Part shown: positions 24,615 through 33,025 of the stretch, piece by piece | Layout of the letters: the number at the start of each line of letters is the position of its first letter | Numbering within the stretch: position 1 is the stretch's first letter | NCBI GenBank assembly: GCA_016508695.1 | Contig: VNKQ01000007.1 | Location: 1,798,001 to 1,862,000 of the forward strand | DNA: 64,000 nt | DNA from: Hyphodiscus hymeniophilus | Taxonomy: Eukaryota; Ascomycota; Leotiomycetes; Helotiales; Hyphodiscaceae | Reading direction: 5' to 3' | The notes under the pieces: model-generated | Told to the model about the DNA's origin: nothing | The model's input: only the letters and a program-made list of their open reading frames with translations | Database searches by the model: none | Position numbers and translations under genes: made by a program

Positions 24615-25163
24615 GCAATATGAGGTATCGGATGTCAGCGTCACACGAGCAAGATATCCGGAAATTTCATTTGCTATTCTCTCTACGAACACAGTCATCT
24701 AGAGGTTTCTCAGCCGCAGCGTTACCAAATTGCTATGCATTTACCCAGGGTTCCCTTCCATTTCCATTGCACGAGACTCGAGCACGACATACGGGCCGCA
24801 TCATCATGTCAGACACGGGACATATACACATAGACGGCGTTTATTGTTACACAGGAATAGGCGTTAATAAGAAGGCTTTGCTCGTCTTAATCTGCGAGAC
24901 TTCAGATCAAGACCTGATTACTTTTCATCCGAATTCGTCCATTTTCCGGTTATAGAGTTTTGAACACCGGATTCGTGATTACGCACACATACCCGCGAGC
25001 GCTCACCCTACTTACGGACAGTCCTGTCCACCACTCGAAATCCCACAGTTAGAAAGACGCTCAAGTAATCATCACGACTCAACTTACCTCCATTCCATTA
25101 AACTGCCAGTCATCAAAGCATCCGATACGGCTTTTCTTTTCCGGCGCCCAAAAAATACGGAAA
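24615..25163. other. Intergenic spacer between two 2EXR genes
   Basis: Short region with no supported coding sequence. A frame open across 24446-24955 overlaps the upstream gene in another phase and is treated as chance. Confidence 0.5.
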
Positions 25164-26483
25164 ATGACATCCATGCAGCGACTGAGTCTCCAACCCGACG
25201 CTGCGGGCTCTGATTATTCTGGGGCGCCGCTCAAGCCATCCGGGTTGTTATCGGTAAACGTTTTCTTCCGTGGACATGAGCATAAGAAGGGAACGCCAGC
25301 AGTGGGAGCGAGGTTTTGTCAGACTAATTGTAGGAACATTCAAATACCTGTCCTATATCCCCTCTCCATGCCATCTGCCGTTATCTCTGCAACAGAACGG
25401 TTTGAAGGCGAAAGGGAAGAAGGAAAAGGCGAAGGCGGGGTTATTTTTCGTGTAGCGCTAGAAGACCCTGCAGAACAGATGGATGGAATAATGGACGTCG
25501 ATCAGGAACCGCATTTCAGCCCTGTCACCCCATCACGTGTTCCAACATCAACATCCAACATCACAACCTCATCAACATCATTTCCATTCCTAAGTCTACC
25601 ACTAGAACTGCGTCTAAAAATCTACGCTCTCCTTCTTCCCGCCAGGCACCACATCATAGTAACCCAACTCCCACACAATGGCTACTTCTACAACACTGCC
25701 ACCATCCCTGCCTACTCCGCCCAGTCTTTCTATCCCCTCGGCACTAAAGCCCCCTCCCAGGGAACTCGCCTGGGTCCTAACCTCACCACGTACAGAGTGC
25801 TAAGCTCAAACTCCCACCGCTCTTATCCCTCGACCTCGATCTACCCCGCCATCATCGGCGTCAGCAAGCAGACCAAGCAAGAAGCAGAAGGGGTTCTGTA
25901 CGGCAACGTAGACACGATCTGGGATTTCGGCATCCATCTTAATGCGTGTCGGGCCTTCTGGGGCGATCGGGGAAGGGAAGCGAGAGGTCTGTGTAGAGCG
26001 GTCAGGGTTGATTGGGAGATTCCCGTGTTGGAGAACGACACGCTCATCGGTGAGAAATGGGCCGTATTCTGTGAGTGGTTGAAAGAAGAGATGACGGGGT
26101 TAAGGAGCCTCGATCTGACTATCTGGAGCGACTCTGGAAGCGTCGTGGGCTTTCCTACTGCGACACCGGCTATACATCTTGCGTCTACTGCAGATGAGGC
26201 GGATTGGCAGACTCTCGAAGCTCTTCCCGAGAAGAAGCGCGAAGAGGAGGCTAAGTGGAGAGAATGGGCATGGATCCATGAGCTCCTGCAGATGGACGCT
26301 TTGCGGACTGCGAAGATCACGTATTGGGGATTTGAAAGTCCGGGAGATGGGGGAAGAGGGGAGGGGCATTTCGACTCTTGGTTGGCAGGGCGGATGGTGG
26401 GCGATCGGTTTGTGAGGGATCGGATGATTAGGGATGGGGTTGTCGTTGAGGGGGTGGTGGTTTTGCATGGGAAGGGAAGTTGA
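25164..26483 (+). CDS. 2EXR / DUF7730-type fungal protein (second copy)
   Basis: A 439-aa frame from the ATG at 25164. Residues ~144-160 read FLSLPLELRLKIYALLL and are followed by IYPAIIGVSKQTKQEAEG with VLYGNVDTIWDFG. These are the two conserved blocks of 2EXR/DUF7730 proteins. The first ~110 residues are less protein-like, so the true start may be a downstream Met such as that of MDGIMDVDQEPHF, or an intron may be hidden there. The C-terminal half is Trp/Glu-rich and folded-looking. It shares the plus-strand direction with the previous 2EXR gene and could be a paralogue. Function unknown. Confidence 0.72.
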   Translation: MTSMQRLSLQPDAAGSDYSGAPLKPSGLLSVNVFFRGHEHKKGTPAVGARFCQTNCRNIQIPVLYPLSMPSAVISATERFEGEREEGKGEGGVIFRVALEDPAEQMDGIMDVDQEPHFSPVTPSRVPTSTSNITTSSTSFPFLSLPLELRLKIYALLLPARHHIIVTQLPHNGYFYNTATIPAYSAQSFYPLGTKAPSQGTRLGPNLTTYRVLSSNSHRSYPSTSIYPAIIGVSKQTKQEAEGVLYGNVDTIWDFGIHLNACRAFWGDRGREARGLCRAVRVDWEIPVLENDTLIGEKWAVFCEWLKEEMTGLRSLDLTIWSDSGSVVGFPTATPAIHLASTADEADWQTLEALPEKKREEEAKWREWAWIHELLQMDALRTAKITYWGFESPGDGGRGEGHFDSWLAGRMVGDRFVRDRMIRDGVVVEGVVVLHGKGS

Positions 26484-27107
26484 TTGAAAAGCTAACGAAT
26501 TTTTTTTTTAAAGGGCCCGATGAATGAGCTATTTGTGCTTTACGTCGGGCCATCGGCTGATGTACTCTTTGAGGTATCAAACTTCGAGTCTTCGATATAT
26601 TCTTCCGATTCAGCATGGCGTTTCTGAGGACGGGATGGAATGATAGAGGTCAGTTCCCAAGCATAGAGCAAGCAACCTAAGCGGTTCTCTCTGTTATTTC
26701 CTTCCTTCGCTCGCTCATAAGGCCCTAGTGAGTTTTGCAGATACATGCTCACACTGGAGGATACAAGGATATTCATTTCAGGAAAGCACGAAGTGTGAGT
26801 AGACACTTATCAACGCTTTGCGTTTCCAACCTTCCTACCCTCACTTCGACTGTCAAGGCTTATCATGAAAAAAAGATGGATTTCCGTCTTCATTTCGAGC
26901 AAGGGTTTATCGCCGATTCTGGCGATTGCCCCTTTGTTACGCATACGAAGTAGAGATGGGAAGTAAGCGAGACCGATCAGCAAGTCAATAGGCGTTACTT
27001 GGAAAGTCTCTTCTGGTTCTGGTTCTATAAAGGTTCTTGACAATAAGACATACTGTACTCGAAGCTAGCATGATGCTCTACAGAGGACGACTCGCGCCGA
27101 CTCGCGC
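26484..27107. other. Intergenic region between convergent genes
   Basis: No supported gene. It holds a T9 tract just after the 2EXR stop and a direct repeat of ACTCGCGCC at about 27089-27108, next to the monooxygenase stop codon. Confidence 0.5.
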
Positions 27108-28202
27108 CTACGAAGCATTCTCTCTCGCCTTCAGTTCCTCGCGCACTCGTGGTATGATGTATCGACCGTAGTCAATGGCATCGTTCAGGTTATCATAGCC
27201 GCGGATCGAGATGAGCTCGCAGCCGAGATCAACATAGTCGAGGATCGAGTCCGCAATGGTCTGCGGAGACCCGACCAGCGCCGTCGAAGCGCCCCTCGCA
27301 TTCGTCGCGGTGACGGTCGGGTACCAGAGAGCACGATCTTGCACCTCGCCACGAGCTGCGATCTCCAGCAGGCGCTGCGAGCCGACGTTCTGCGGCGCGG
27401 GAGCGTTGACGGGAACCTTGCCCATCCCGTTCGCCCGGTGGCCGTTCAGGGACTCCAGCGTACGGTGCGCCTTGGCCCATGCGAGATCGTCCGTCTCGGC
27501 GGTGATGGGACGGAAGGTGACCCAGATCTTTGGGCGGTCGGAGGGGGCGCGGCCGGCCTTCTCGGCCTCGGCGTAGATGCGGTCGATCTGCTGTTTCGTC
27601 TCCTTCAAGGGCTCGCCCCAGAGTCCGAAGATGTCGGCGAGTGAGCCGCCAACGCGGTACGCCTCGTCCGAGGATCCGCCTACCGAGACGGGGATGGTGC
27701 CGTTGGTTGGGAGGACGCGGTTGCTGAAGCCGGTGAACTTGAAATACTTGCTGTCCCAATCGAAAGGCTCCGAGGACTTCCATGCGCGGCGGACAATTTT
27801 GATGTAGTCCTCGAGACGTCCGTAGCGGTCTTCCTTGGTAAGGAAGTCACCCTCACGAGCCTGCTCGGCGTCACTTCCACCGGCGATAAAATGCACTACT
27901 ACTCGTCCTGAGCTAAGTTGGTCGAGTGTTGCTAAAGCCTTTGCTGCGACTGTGGGTGGGAGCGTGTTTGGACGGAGGGCGATTATGACTTTGACGTTCT
28001 TGGTCGCGGACGCGATCGTTGCACCGATGGTGAAGGGGTCGAAGCCACCAGAATCGTATGGGACAAGAGTGTAGTTGTAGCCATAATCATCAAGTGATCG
28101 AGCATAGCGGACGAGGAACTCGGGGTCAATGGGAGCTCCAGGAGTTGGTTTGAGCTCCGTCGATGTGTTGGGGAACGTTACGCTGATAAATTCGGTCGGC
28201 AT
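27108..28202 (-). CDS. SsuD-like FMN-dependent alkanesulfonate monooxygenase
   Basis: An intronless gene of 364 aa. It is a TIM-barrel luciferase-like monooxygenase. ALRPNTLPPTVAAKALATLD, LSSGRVVVHFIAGG and KEDRYGRLEDYI correspond to the SsuD segments around the conserved His/Arg and flavin-binding positions. PVSVGGSSDEAYRVGGSLAD and the GSPQTIADSILDY block complete the family pattern. Bacterial SsuD uses FMNH2 from SsuE to release sulfite from alkanesulfonates during sulfur starvation; close relatives act on other substrates, so the substrate is unproven. No flavin reductase or ABC transporter gene is next to it here. Lack of introns, the bacterial-type family and a visibly higher GC content than the flanks suggest acquisition from bacteria, which is an inference. 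Confidence 0.87.
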   Translation of the reverse strand: MPTEFISVTFPNTSTELKPTPGAPIDPEFLVRYARSLDDYGYNYTLVPYDSGGFDPFTIGATIASATKNVKVIIALRPNTLPPTVAAKALATLDQLSSGRVVVHFIAGGSDAEQAREGDFLTKEDRYGRLEDYIKIVRRAWKSSEPFDWDSKYFKFTGFSNRVLPTNGTIPVSVGGSSDEAYRVGGSLADIFGLWGEPLKETKQQIDRIYAEAEKAGRAPSDRPKIWVTFRPITAETDDLAWAKAHRTLESLNGHRANGMGKVPVNAPAPQNVGSQRLLEIAARGEVQDRALWYPTVTATNARGASTALVGSPQTIADSILDYVDLGCELISIRGYDNLNDAIDYGRYIIPRVREELKARENAS

Positions 28203-28729
28203 TTTGCAAGCTGGCTACAATCTGTAACTTTGTGAAATGGAGATAAGGGTTTTGAAAAAGACATGTCGTTATCAAGCTACCTTATACAAACGTTTGGTGG
28301 TTAATGACGAATGCTGCAAGAGGATGGCGTCTTAAAGATGTCGCATGAGCTAGGGTGGGGCGGCTTGACTTGAGGTGCTCCCCCACCTTTCTTGCACCTT
28401 CAGATTATTAATGATAATATTGACTTTGCAGCTCCTGCGAAAATTAAGGTTGGAGACTTATATCCTTTAGAGACTTTCAGGATTGAAATTGAAACGTATA
28501 CGAATCTCGTAGCACTTTAAGCCAAGTTGTTCAACTGTATCGAACAATTCAAAGGTCGAGCGGTTGCAATCGAGCACTGAGCTTCCAAGATTGATCGCGC
28601 ATCTTTTTTTTTTGGAGTGAATGGGGCTTTCCAATGAGGTGTTTTTGACATTAGGTGAGAGAAAGCGTCAGGCCGTTGCTGGGTGGCTGCCTCGGAGAAG
28701 GAAATAGGGGGACATTTCATTGCTTTGAG
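28203..28729. other. Promoter of the SsuD-like gene
   Basis: Upstream region of the minus-strand monooxygenase gene. AT-rich, with a T9 tract at about 28604-28613. No gene recognised. Confidence 0.5.
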
Positions 28730-28977
28730 ATGAAGAAAGAACAGGAAATTGTGTCCACTTGGAAGTTTTTGCTGCTTCTGCAAAAGCTGGATATCCCGAA
28801 CATGGTCTACTTCAATTTCGACCTTGACACGTTGTATTTCAAGGATTCTCATCGGGGCGGAGTTCGAGACCTACGGTTGACGAATTTCGTACGTGACCAT
28901 AACAACGTCAGTCTGGAGAGGCTCGGTGGATACCAAGCACAACGTGTCGCCCTGAGAAGTAATATGTTCGGGACTGC
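28730..28977 (+). pseudogene. Fragment resembling a 2EXR-family protein
   Basis: The frame starting at 28730 contains NMVYFNFDLDTLYFKD followed by VRDLRLTNFVRD. This is like the central 'yFNp..DTLyf...lr.l' block of 2EXR proteins, yet the N-terminal L-P-x-E-I-R block and the C-terminal block are absent. The open frame runs into a tandem repeat. It is best read as a decayed copy; it may also be a truncated live gene. Recognition rests on one motif, so confidence is limited. Confidence 0.4.
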
Positions 28978-28989
28978 TTACGACGACGA

Positions 28990-29090
28990 CAAGAGCTGCG
29001 ACAAGACCAGTTCTACGACAGCGACAACGACAAGAGCTGCGACAAGACCAGTTCTACGACAGCGACAGCGACAAGCGCTACGACAAGTTC
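28990..29090 (+). repeat. Tandem repeat, 41-bp unit, about 2.4 copies
   Basis: A unit starting CAAGAGCTGCGACAAGACCA at 28990 recurs at 29031 almost unchanged, and a shorter, diverged third copy follows (CAAGCGCTACGACAAG). The unit is itself built from GACAAG/GCGACA-like words. The period of 41 is not a multiple of three, so it does not preserve a reading frame. Confidence 0.85.
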
Positions 29091-29189
29091 TATGCAGCGT
29101 TTATTCATGTTCGCTTGACGGCTGCTACCCCTTTCCTGGTTTGCATTTTTGGCCTGGTTCGTTAAACGTCTTCCACTCTCCAAGCCTAG

Positions 29190-29357
29190 GAAGAGGACTT
29201 CCCCGCCAGGCTTTAGGACTTTGTAGATATTACTGACAGGTTTCTGACATTGACGTGGTAACAGAGCAGAGAACACGAATATAATGACCATAACGTCAAC
29301 ACCTTCATCTCCCAAGCCAGGTGGCAGATCTTCTCCAGCAACATCCCATACATCTGC
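29190..29357 (-). pseudogene. Fragment of a METTL2/6/8 (Trm140)-like methyltransferase
   Basis: The minus-strand frame reads ADVWDVAGEDLPPGLGDEGV, then VDVMVIIFVFSALLP, then NIYKVLKPGGEVLF. This matches the SAM-methyltransferase segment of the METTL2/6/8 family, which methylates tRNA to m3C: the 'aDvwDl', 'vDivvliFvfSAl.P' and 'vLKPGG.vLF' blocks. The upstream motif with the SAM-binding glycines and the downstream 'fRDYGryD' block are missing. The frame then leaves family-like sequence at LGLESGRR. It is therefore a short orphan remnant, probably from a duplicated or transposed copy of a housekeeping gene. Confidence 0.6.
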
Positions 29358-29369
29358 TTGTATATTCAT

Positions 29370-30225
29370 TCATTAATCCTCTCACCTGGCCCTAAAAAGA
29401 AGTAGATACAACAGACTTTTTGACAAACGCGGAGCCCTTAGATTGGCAGCAATGAGTGGAGTACAAGACCAACAGCCTAGTCACAGCTGCAATAAGCATG
29501 TATTAAAACACGGAATTCGAGATGCCCAGTGCTTACAAGATAGATCATCTGTTGATGTAAGCGGTCGTGAATGCTTCGCCGGTGGAGCTCAAGTTGCCGA
29601 TAGAGCAATTTTGGGTTCAGGACTTCTCCTATCCTCAAGTAATGAGTATCTAGAATTTGAGAAATGGTTCTGAAGATTCTGGTTTTCCAGTTTGAGGAGG
29701 AAGGATCTCATGTTTGTTCTCGTTCCGTATTCACTCAAATAGAAGCTACAACGGGGAGATGACGAAACCGCACTCGACGGCAACAAAGCTATTGACAAGT
29801 CTCACGATTCGAAAAGTACTTCGAAATCTAGTAATCTACCCGTCACTTTCGAGTGCCACAAGCGATTCTACGTGCTACTAAAGAGCAATGAAATAAATTT
29901 TCAGAGGTTACCGGCCGTACGATCTCCAGCTGGTTTGCATAGATTCCGATGACTCGACGTGGCAGTACCTTTAGGTAGTCCTTTTTGCCATATAATTGAA
30001 AAGCCCGTTCCAGCTCGCTTGAGCTTCAACGACTTGTGAGGGGTGATGGAGTGGGAAAAACAGAGCTTTCTGCACGTAGGGGGCAGGATAGTAACGCATG
30101 TTCTTTTCGCAGATCATTAGTGCCAGTCTGTCCAAAACGCTTGGAGTCCATGAGTAGGAGGCCATCACCGATATGCAGGTATCCCTTGTATCATTCTCTC
30201 CCCATTAAATACCTACCCCACACAT
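29370..30225. other. Gene-free stretch after the decayed fragments
   Basis: Only short frames. No remaining part of the methyltransferase or 2EXR genes could be recognised here. The last part would hold the 3' flank of the DAP1-like gene. Confidence 0.5.
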
Positions 30226-30857
30226 TCATTCCCCATTCCCCTGTTTCTCCTCGTCACCCACCGCAACCAACCGTCCAACGACCAAATACTTCTCCTCAAA
30301 CCTCTCCTCCCACCCCCTCATCGCCTCCATCTCCTCGTCGCCCAGCCCGTCAAGTGTGTCTAACGGCCCCTGCAAATCCTTTGTCAACATCTCCTCATCG
30401 AAACTCCCACACGCCAATCCCCTGGATGCATCTCTACCCGCGAAATTCTCATACGGCCCCCCTGGCCCATAGAAATTCCGTCCAGAAGTAACATCGAAGA
30501 CTCTGCCTCGGACAGCGAGGTAAACGGGCATGTCGGAGGTGCCGTTGTAGGGGAGGAGAGTGGGGGGTGTGAAGGTCCTGAACACGACAGGCGCAGGGGC
30601 GAGTGGGAGAGGGGCGCTTTTTGAGGGAGAGAGAGAGCGGTAGAGGACGTAAATAAGGAGGGATACGAGGATGAGGTTTATTGGTGTTGCTATTGTTTGA
30701 CTACAGGAGATTTTAGCTGGGTGTTGTTGGATTGAAAGGAGTACCGTACACTTCGGGGCTGGGTGTCGGTTTTGCGGCTTCTGTTTGATGTTAGAATGTG
30801 TAGATAGAATTGAGGGATAAACAAACCTTGAGCCATTCTGTTCTCAACGTAGTCCAT
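30226..30857 (-). CDS. DAP1: DAP1 / MAPR cytochrome-b5-like heme protein
   Basis: Three exons: 30857-30827, 30780-30745 and 30689-30226. Introns are 46 and 55 nt, and the product is 176 aa. A single transmembrane segment lies at about residues 25-42 (NLILVSLLIYVLYR). The cytochrome-b5-like MAPR domain follows at about 60-165. FYGPGGPYENFAGRDASRGL at about 95-114 is the family hallmark; Tyr102 corresponds to the axial heme tyrosine of PGRMC1. Dap1 in yeasts binds heme and supports the sterol cytochrome P450s Erg11/Cyp51 at the ER. The C-terminal MRGWEERFEEKYLVVGRLV is also typical. The tiny first exons were rebuilt by frame continuity; the total is an exact multiple of three. Confidence 0.9.
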
Positions 30858-31460
30858 TGTGGGAGATGCCTGTTGTTAGGACCTGATTATCTCTCCCCGC
30901 TCGATGTATCTGGAAGTGGATGAATACGTTGATGGTATATCAAGATTTCGTCTGTAGATGTGGTAGCTTCGAGAAGAGCCTCGGATTTTGAATGGATTTG
31001 CGATTCGTGTGATACGGCGGTAGTCCTCACTCGAATGGATGTAACGTGAGATCTACTGTACTTTTTAGTTCACGTTGAAGTCCCGGGACTCGCTTTCTTG
31101 ATCCGAAATGTAGCACGTGATTGGTCAAGTCTAAAGGCCGGAATAGCATTGAGTTCTATTGAATACAAAGATTTATGAGATGTCTAAATTGTCTGCTGTG
31201 CATGCTTCTGCTTGACCTAATACTTCTATTGGCCAGTCTAGAGCCCGTACTCACAGTCCAACTCTCCTAGTCACCCGTCCCTTAATAAAGACGGAAAGAA
31301 TTGCGACTTCCAATGCTTGACTGAAATCGTGCTTGAAGACACGATAGCATGCAGCCTGCAACCTAGATCCAGCGTCGATTTTTCCACATGACGTTAGTTT
31401 CACCCTTCCTTGCTGTTCCACCAAGCACTGATGCTAAATTACTCCTCCTCCATCAAAAGC
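30858..31460. other. DAP1 promoter and 3' flank of thioesterase gene
   Basis: Non-coding by inspection. It spans the region upstream of the minus-strand DAP1-like gene and the 3' side of the next minus-strand gene. Confidence 0.55.
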
Positions 31461-32045
31461 TCACAGCTTACTCCGTGCCGTAATCTTGTCAGTAGTGATG
31501 AACAGCGCATCACCAAAGGCCATAACTTTCCCCTCGCCATCCTCCACGGTTCCCTTCCCATACATCTTCCTTCCTGCACTACTCTCGACCCAAGCTCTAC
31601 ACAGCACCGTACTCGGTGTCATCACCGGTGCCTTATAATCGACCTTCAAATACGCCGTCATCATCGACTTATCCCGTGGACGCAGGTTATCCGCCGCCGT
31701 CCCAATAACCTCATCCAACAGCACGCTCAAGAACCCGCCGTGGCAGATATCAATATGCCCATTGACTCCAGACCCGAGCTTCGCAATGGTGATCGTCTCG
31801 CTTCTTGATTCGGTCCCTGGAGGAGGGAGTTTGTGGAAGGATTGCCAGACGGGTATGGTGTCTTCTGTAGCTAGAGTGCGAGCGGTGAATGTATCTCCTG
31901 TGTGGGCGGTTTTGACGATGCGGGATTCGCTCGTGAAGGGTTGTAGTGTGGGGTCTGAGAAAAGCTTCAATGCCCATGGTATGGATTGAAAATGGTTTTT
32001 GGTTTCTGGTGGAGCTTCCTGGTATATGAATTGTTTGGAAGCCAT
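31461..32045 (-). CDS. Hot-dog thioesterase superfamily protein with PTS1
   Basis: A single exon encodes 194 aa. The 4HBT/hot-dog core is visible: GHIDICHGGFLSVLLDEVIG at about residues 96-115 includes the 'HGG' turn and the acidic residue (D111) on the central helix. The strand TAYLKVDYKAPVMTPSTVLC follows. Such enzymes hydrolyse acyl-CoA thioesters. The C-terminus is ARSKL, ending in the canonical SKL peroxisomal signal, so a peroxisomal acyl-CoA thioesterase role is the best reading. This pairs in theme, though not in position, with the MaoC hydratase at the window start. The acyl-chain preference cannot be told from sequence. Confidence 0.85.
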   Translation of the reverse strand: MASKQFIYQEAPPETKNHFQSIPWALKLFSDPTLQPFTSESRIVKTAHTGDTFTARTLATEDTIPVWQSFHKLPPPGTESRSETITIAKLGSGVNGHIDICHGGFLSVLLDEVIGTAADNLRPRDKSMMTAYLKVDYKAPVMTPSTVLCRAWVESSAGRKMYGKGTVEDGEGKVMAFGDALFITTDKITARSKL

Positions 32046-33025
32046 GCTAGCGAGATTATGGTATGAAATGCATTAAGATATGTCATAATATGTTGTGATG
32101 AGACATTGAAGTCTGCGCACTGGAGCAACAATCGAAGATGGACTTCCACTTGTTCAGAGGTCCGCAGCCTCGGCATGAACGTGAACGATACTGTAACTGC
32201 AGGCGGATAGGCTGAAGTGGATAGGGGGCTTGACCATAACGAGGCAAGGAGTTGAGCATCTTTGCGGGGTGATGGGATGGCCCGCCGGTGAAAGCTTGGG
32301 CATGAGAGGAATGGAGGTTTAAATTATATCCTCATGTCATTCTTCACTCACTCAATAGTACAGTAACATCATTCTTCAGGACACTCGCCCTGGAGCGGAG
32401 CCGAAACTGGTCGTTTCAATATCGGCCTCTGTCTGAGATCAGTCTGATGGTTCTCTCCAGCAGCGCTGAGATGACAAGGCTAACTTAAATAAACATGAAA
32501 CGCCATGAAAAGACTCCTGCAATTCGCGCGCGAGCCTTGAAGAAAGGAAACAAAACCGTTGGCATGTGTTGACCGTTTCATCATTCATTCATTTTTTGAT
32601 TGGGAGTTCCATCATCCAGGAGAACGAAGGCAAAGCTCCGGCATTGTTGTCAACGACTACTATTCATTGGCTCAGCAGGACTGCCACAAATACGCCGCCC
32701 TCCGTCACATCGTGAATAAACACTTTGCTCAACCACAAACGTACCCAAGTCCACAGTCCATTCCTTACAAGTACAAACTCTTCTTAATTCAGTACATCCC
32801 GCTCAGGCACAGCCTTTCCACTCTATCCAGCTTCAACGACCTCACGATCTCACGACCTTACGACTTTAACGATACAAACCCGGTACTTCCCAGACCTTGA
32901 GACTTCTCGAATATATGTGCGACTGTCCCCGGCGTTGATTCTCCGCATCGCAATACTAATTGCGCGACGAACCACATGTGCTCTACCTCCGTCTCAGCTC
33001 TATACATCTCTGAGAGTCCTGCATA
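32046..33025. other. Divergent promoter region
   Basis: It separates the thioesterase gene (minus) from the disordered coiled-coil gene (plus). No coding frame supported. Near-repeats of CTCACGA/CTTACGA occur at about 32839-32872. Confidence 0.5.

Noticed and set aside
27229..27783. Long frames on both strands inside the SsuD-like gene
   Set aside because: Shadow frames caused by high GC; the annotated minus-strand frame alone carries the family motifs.
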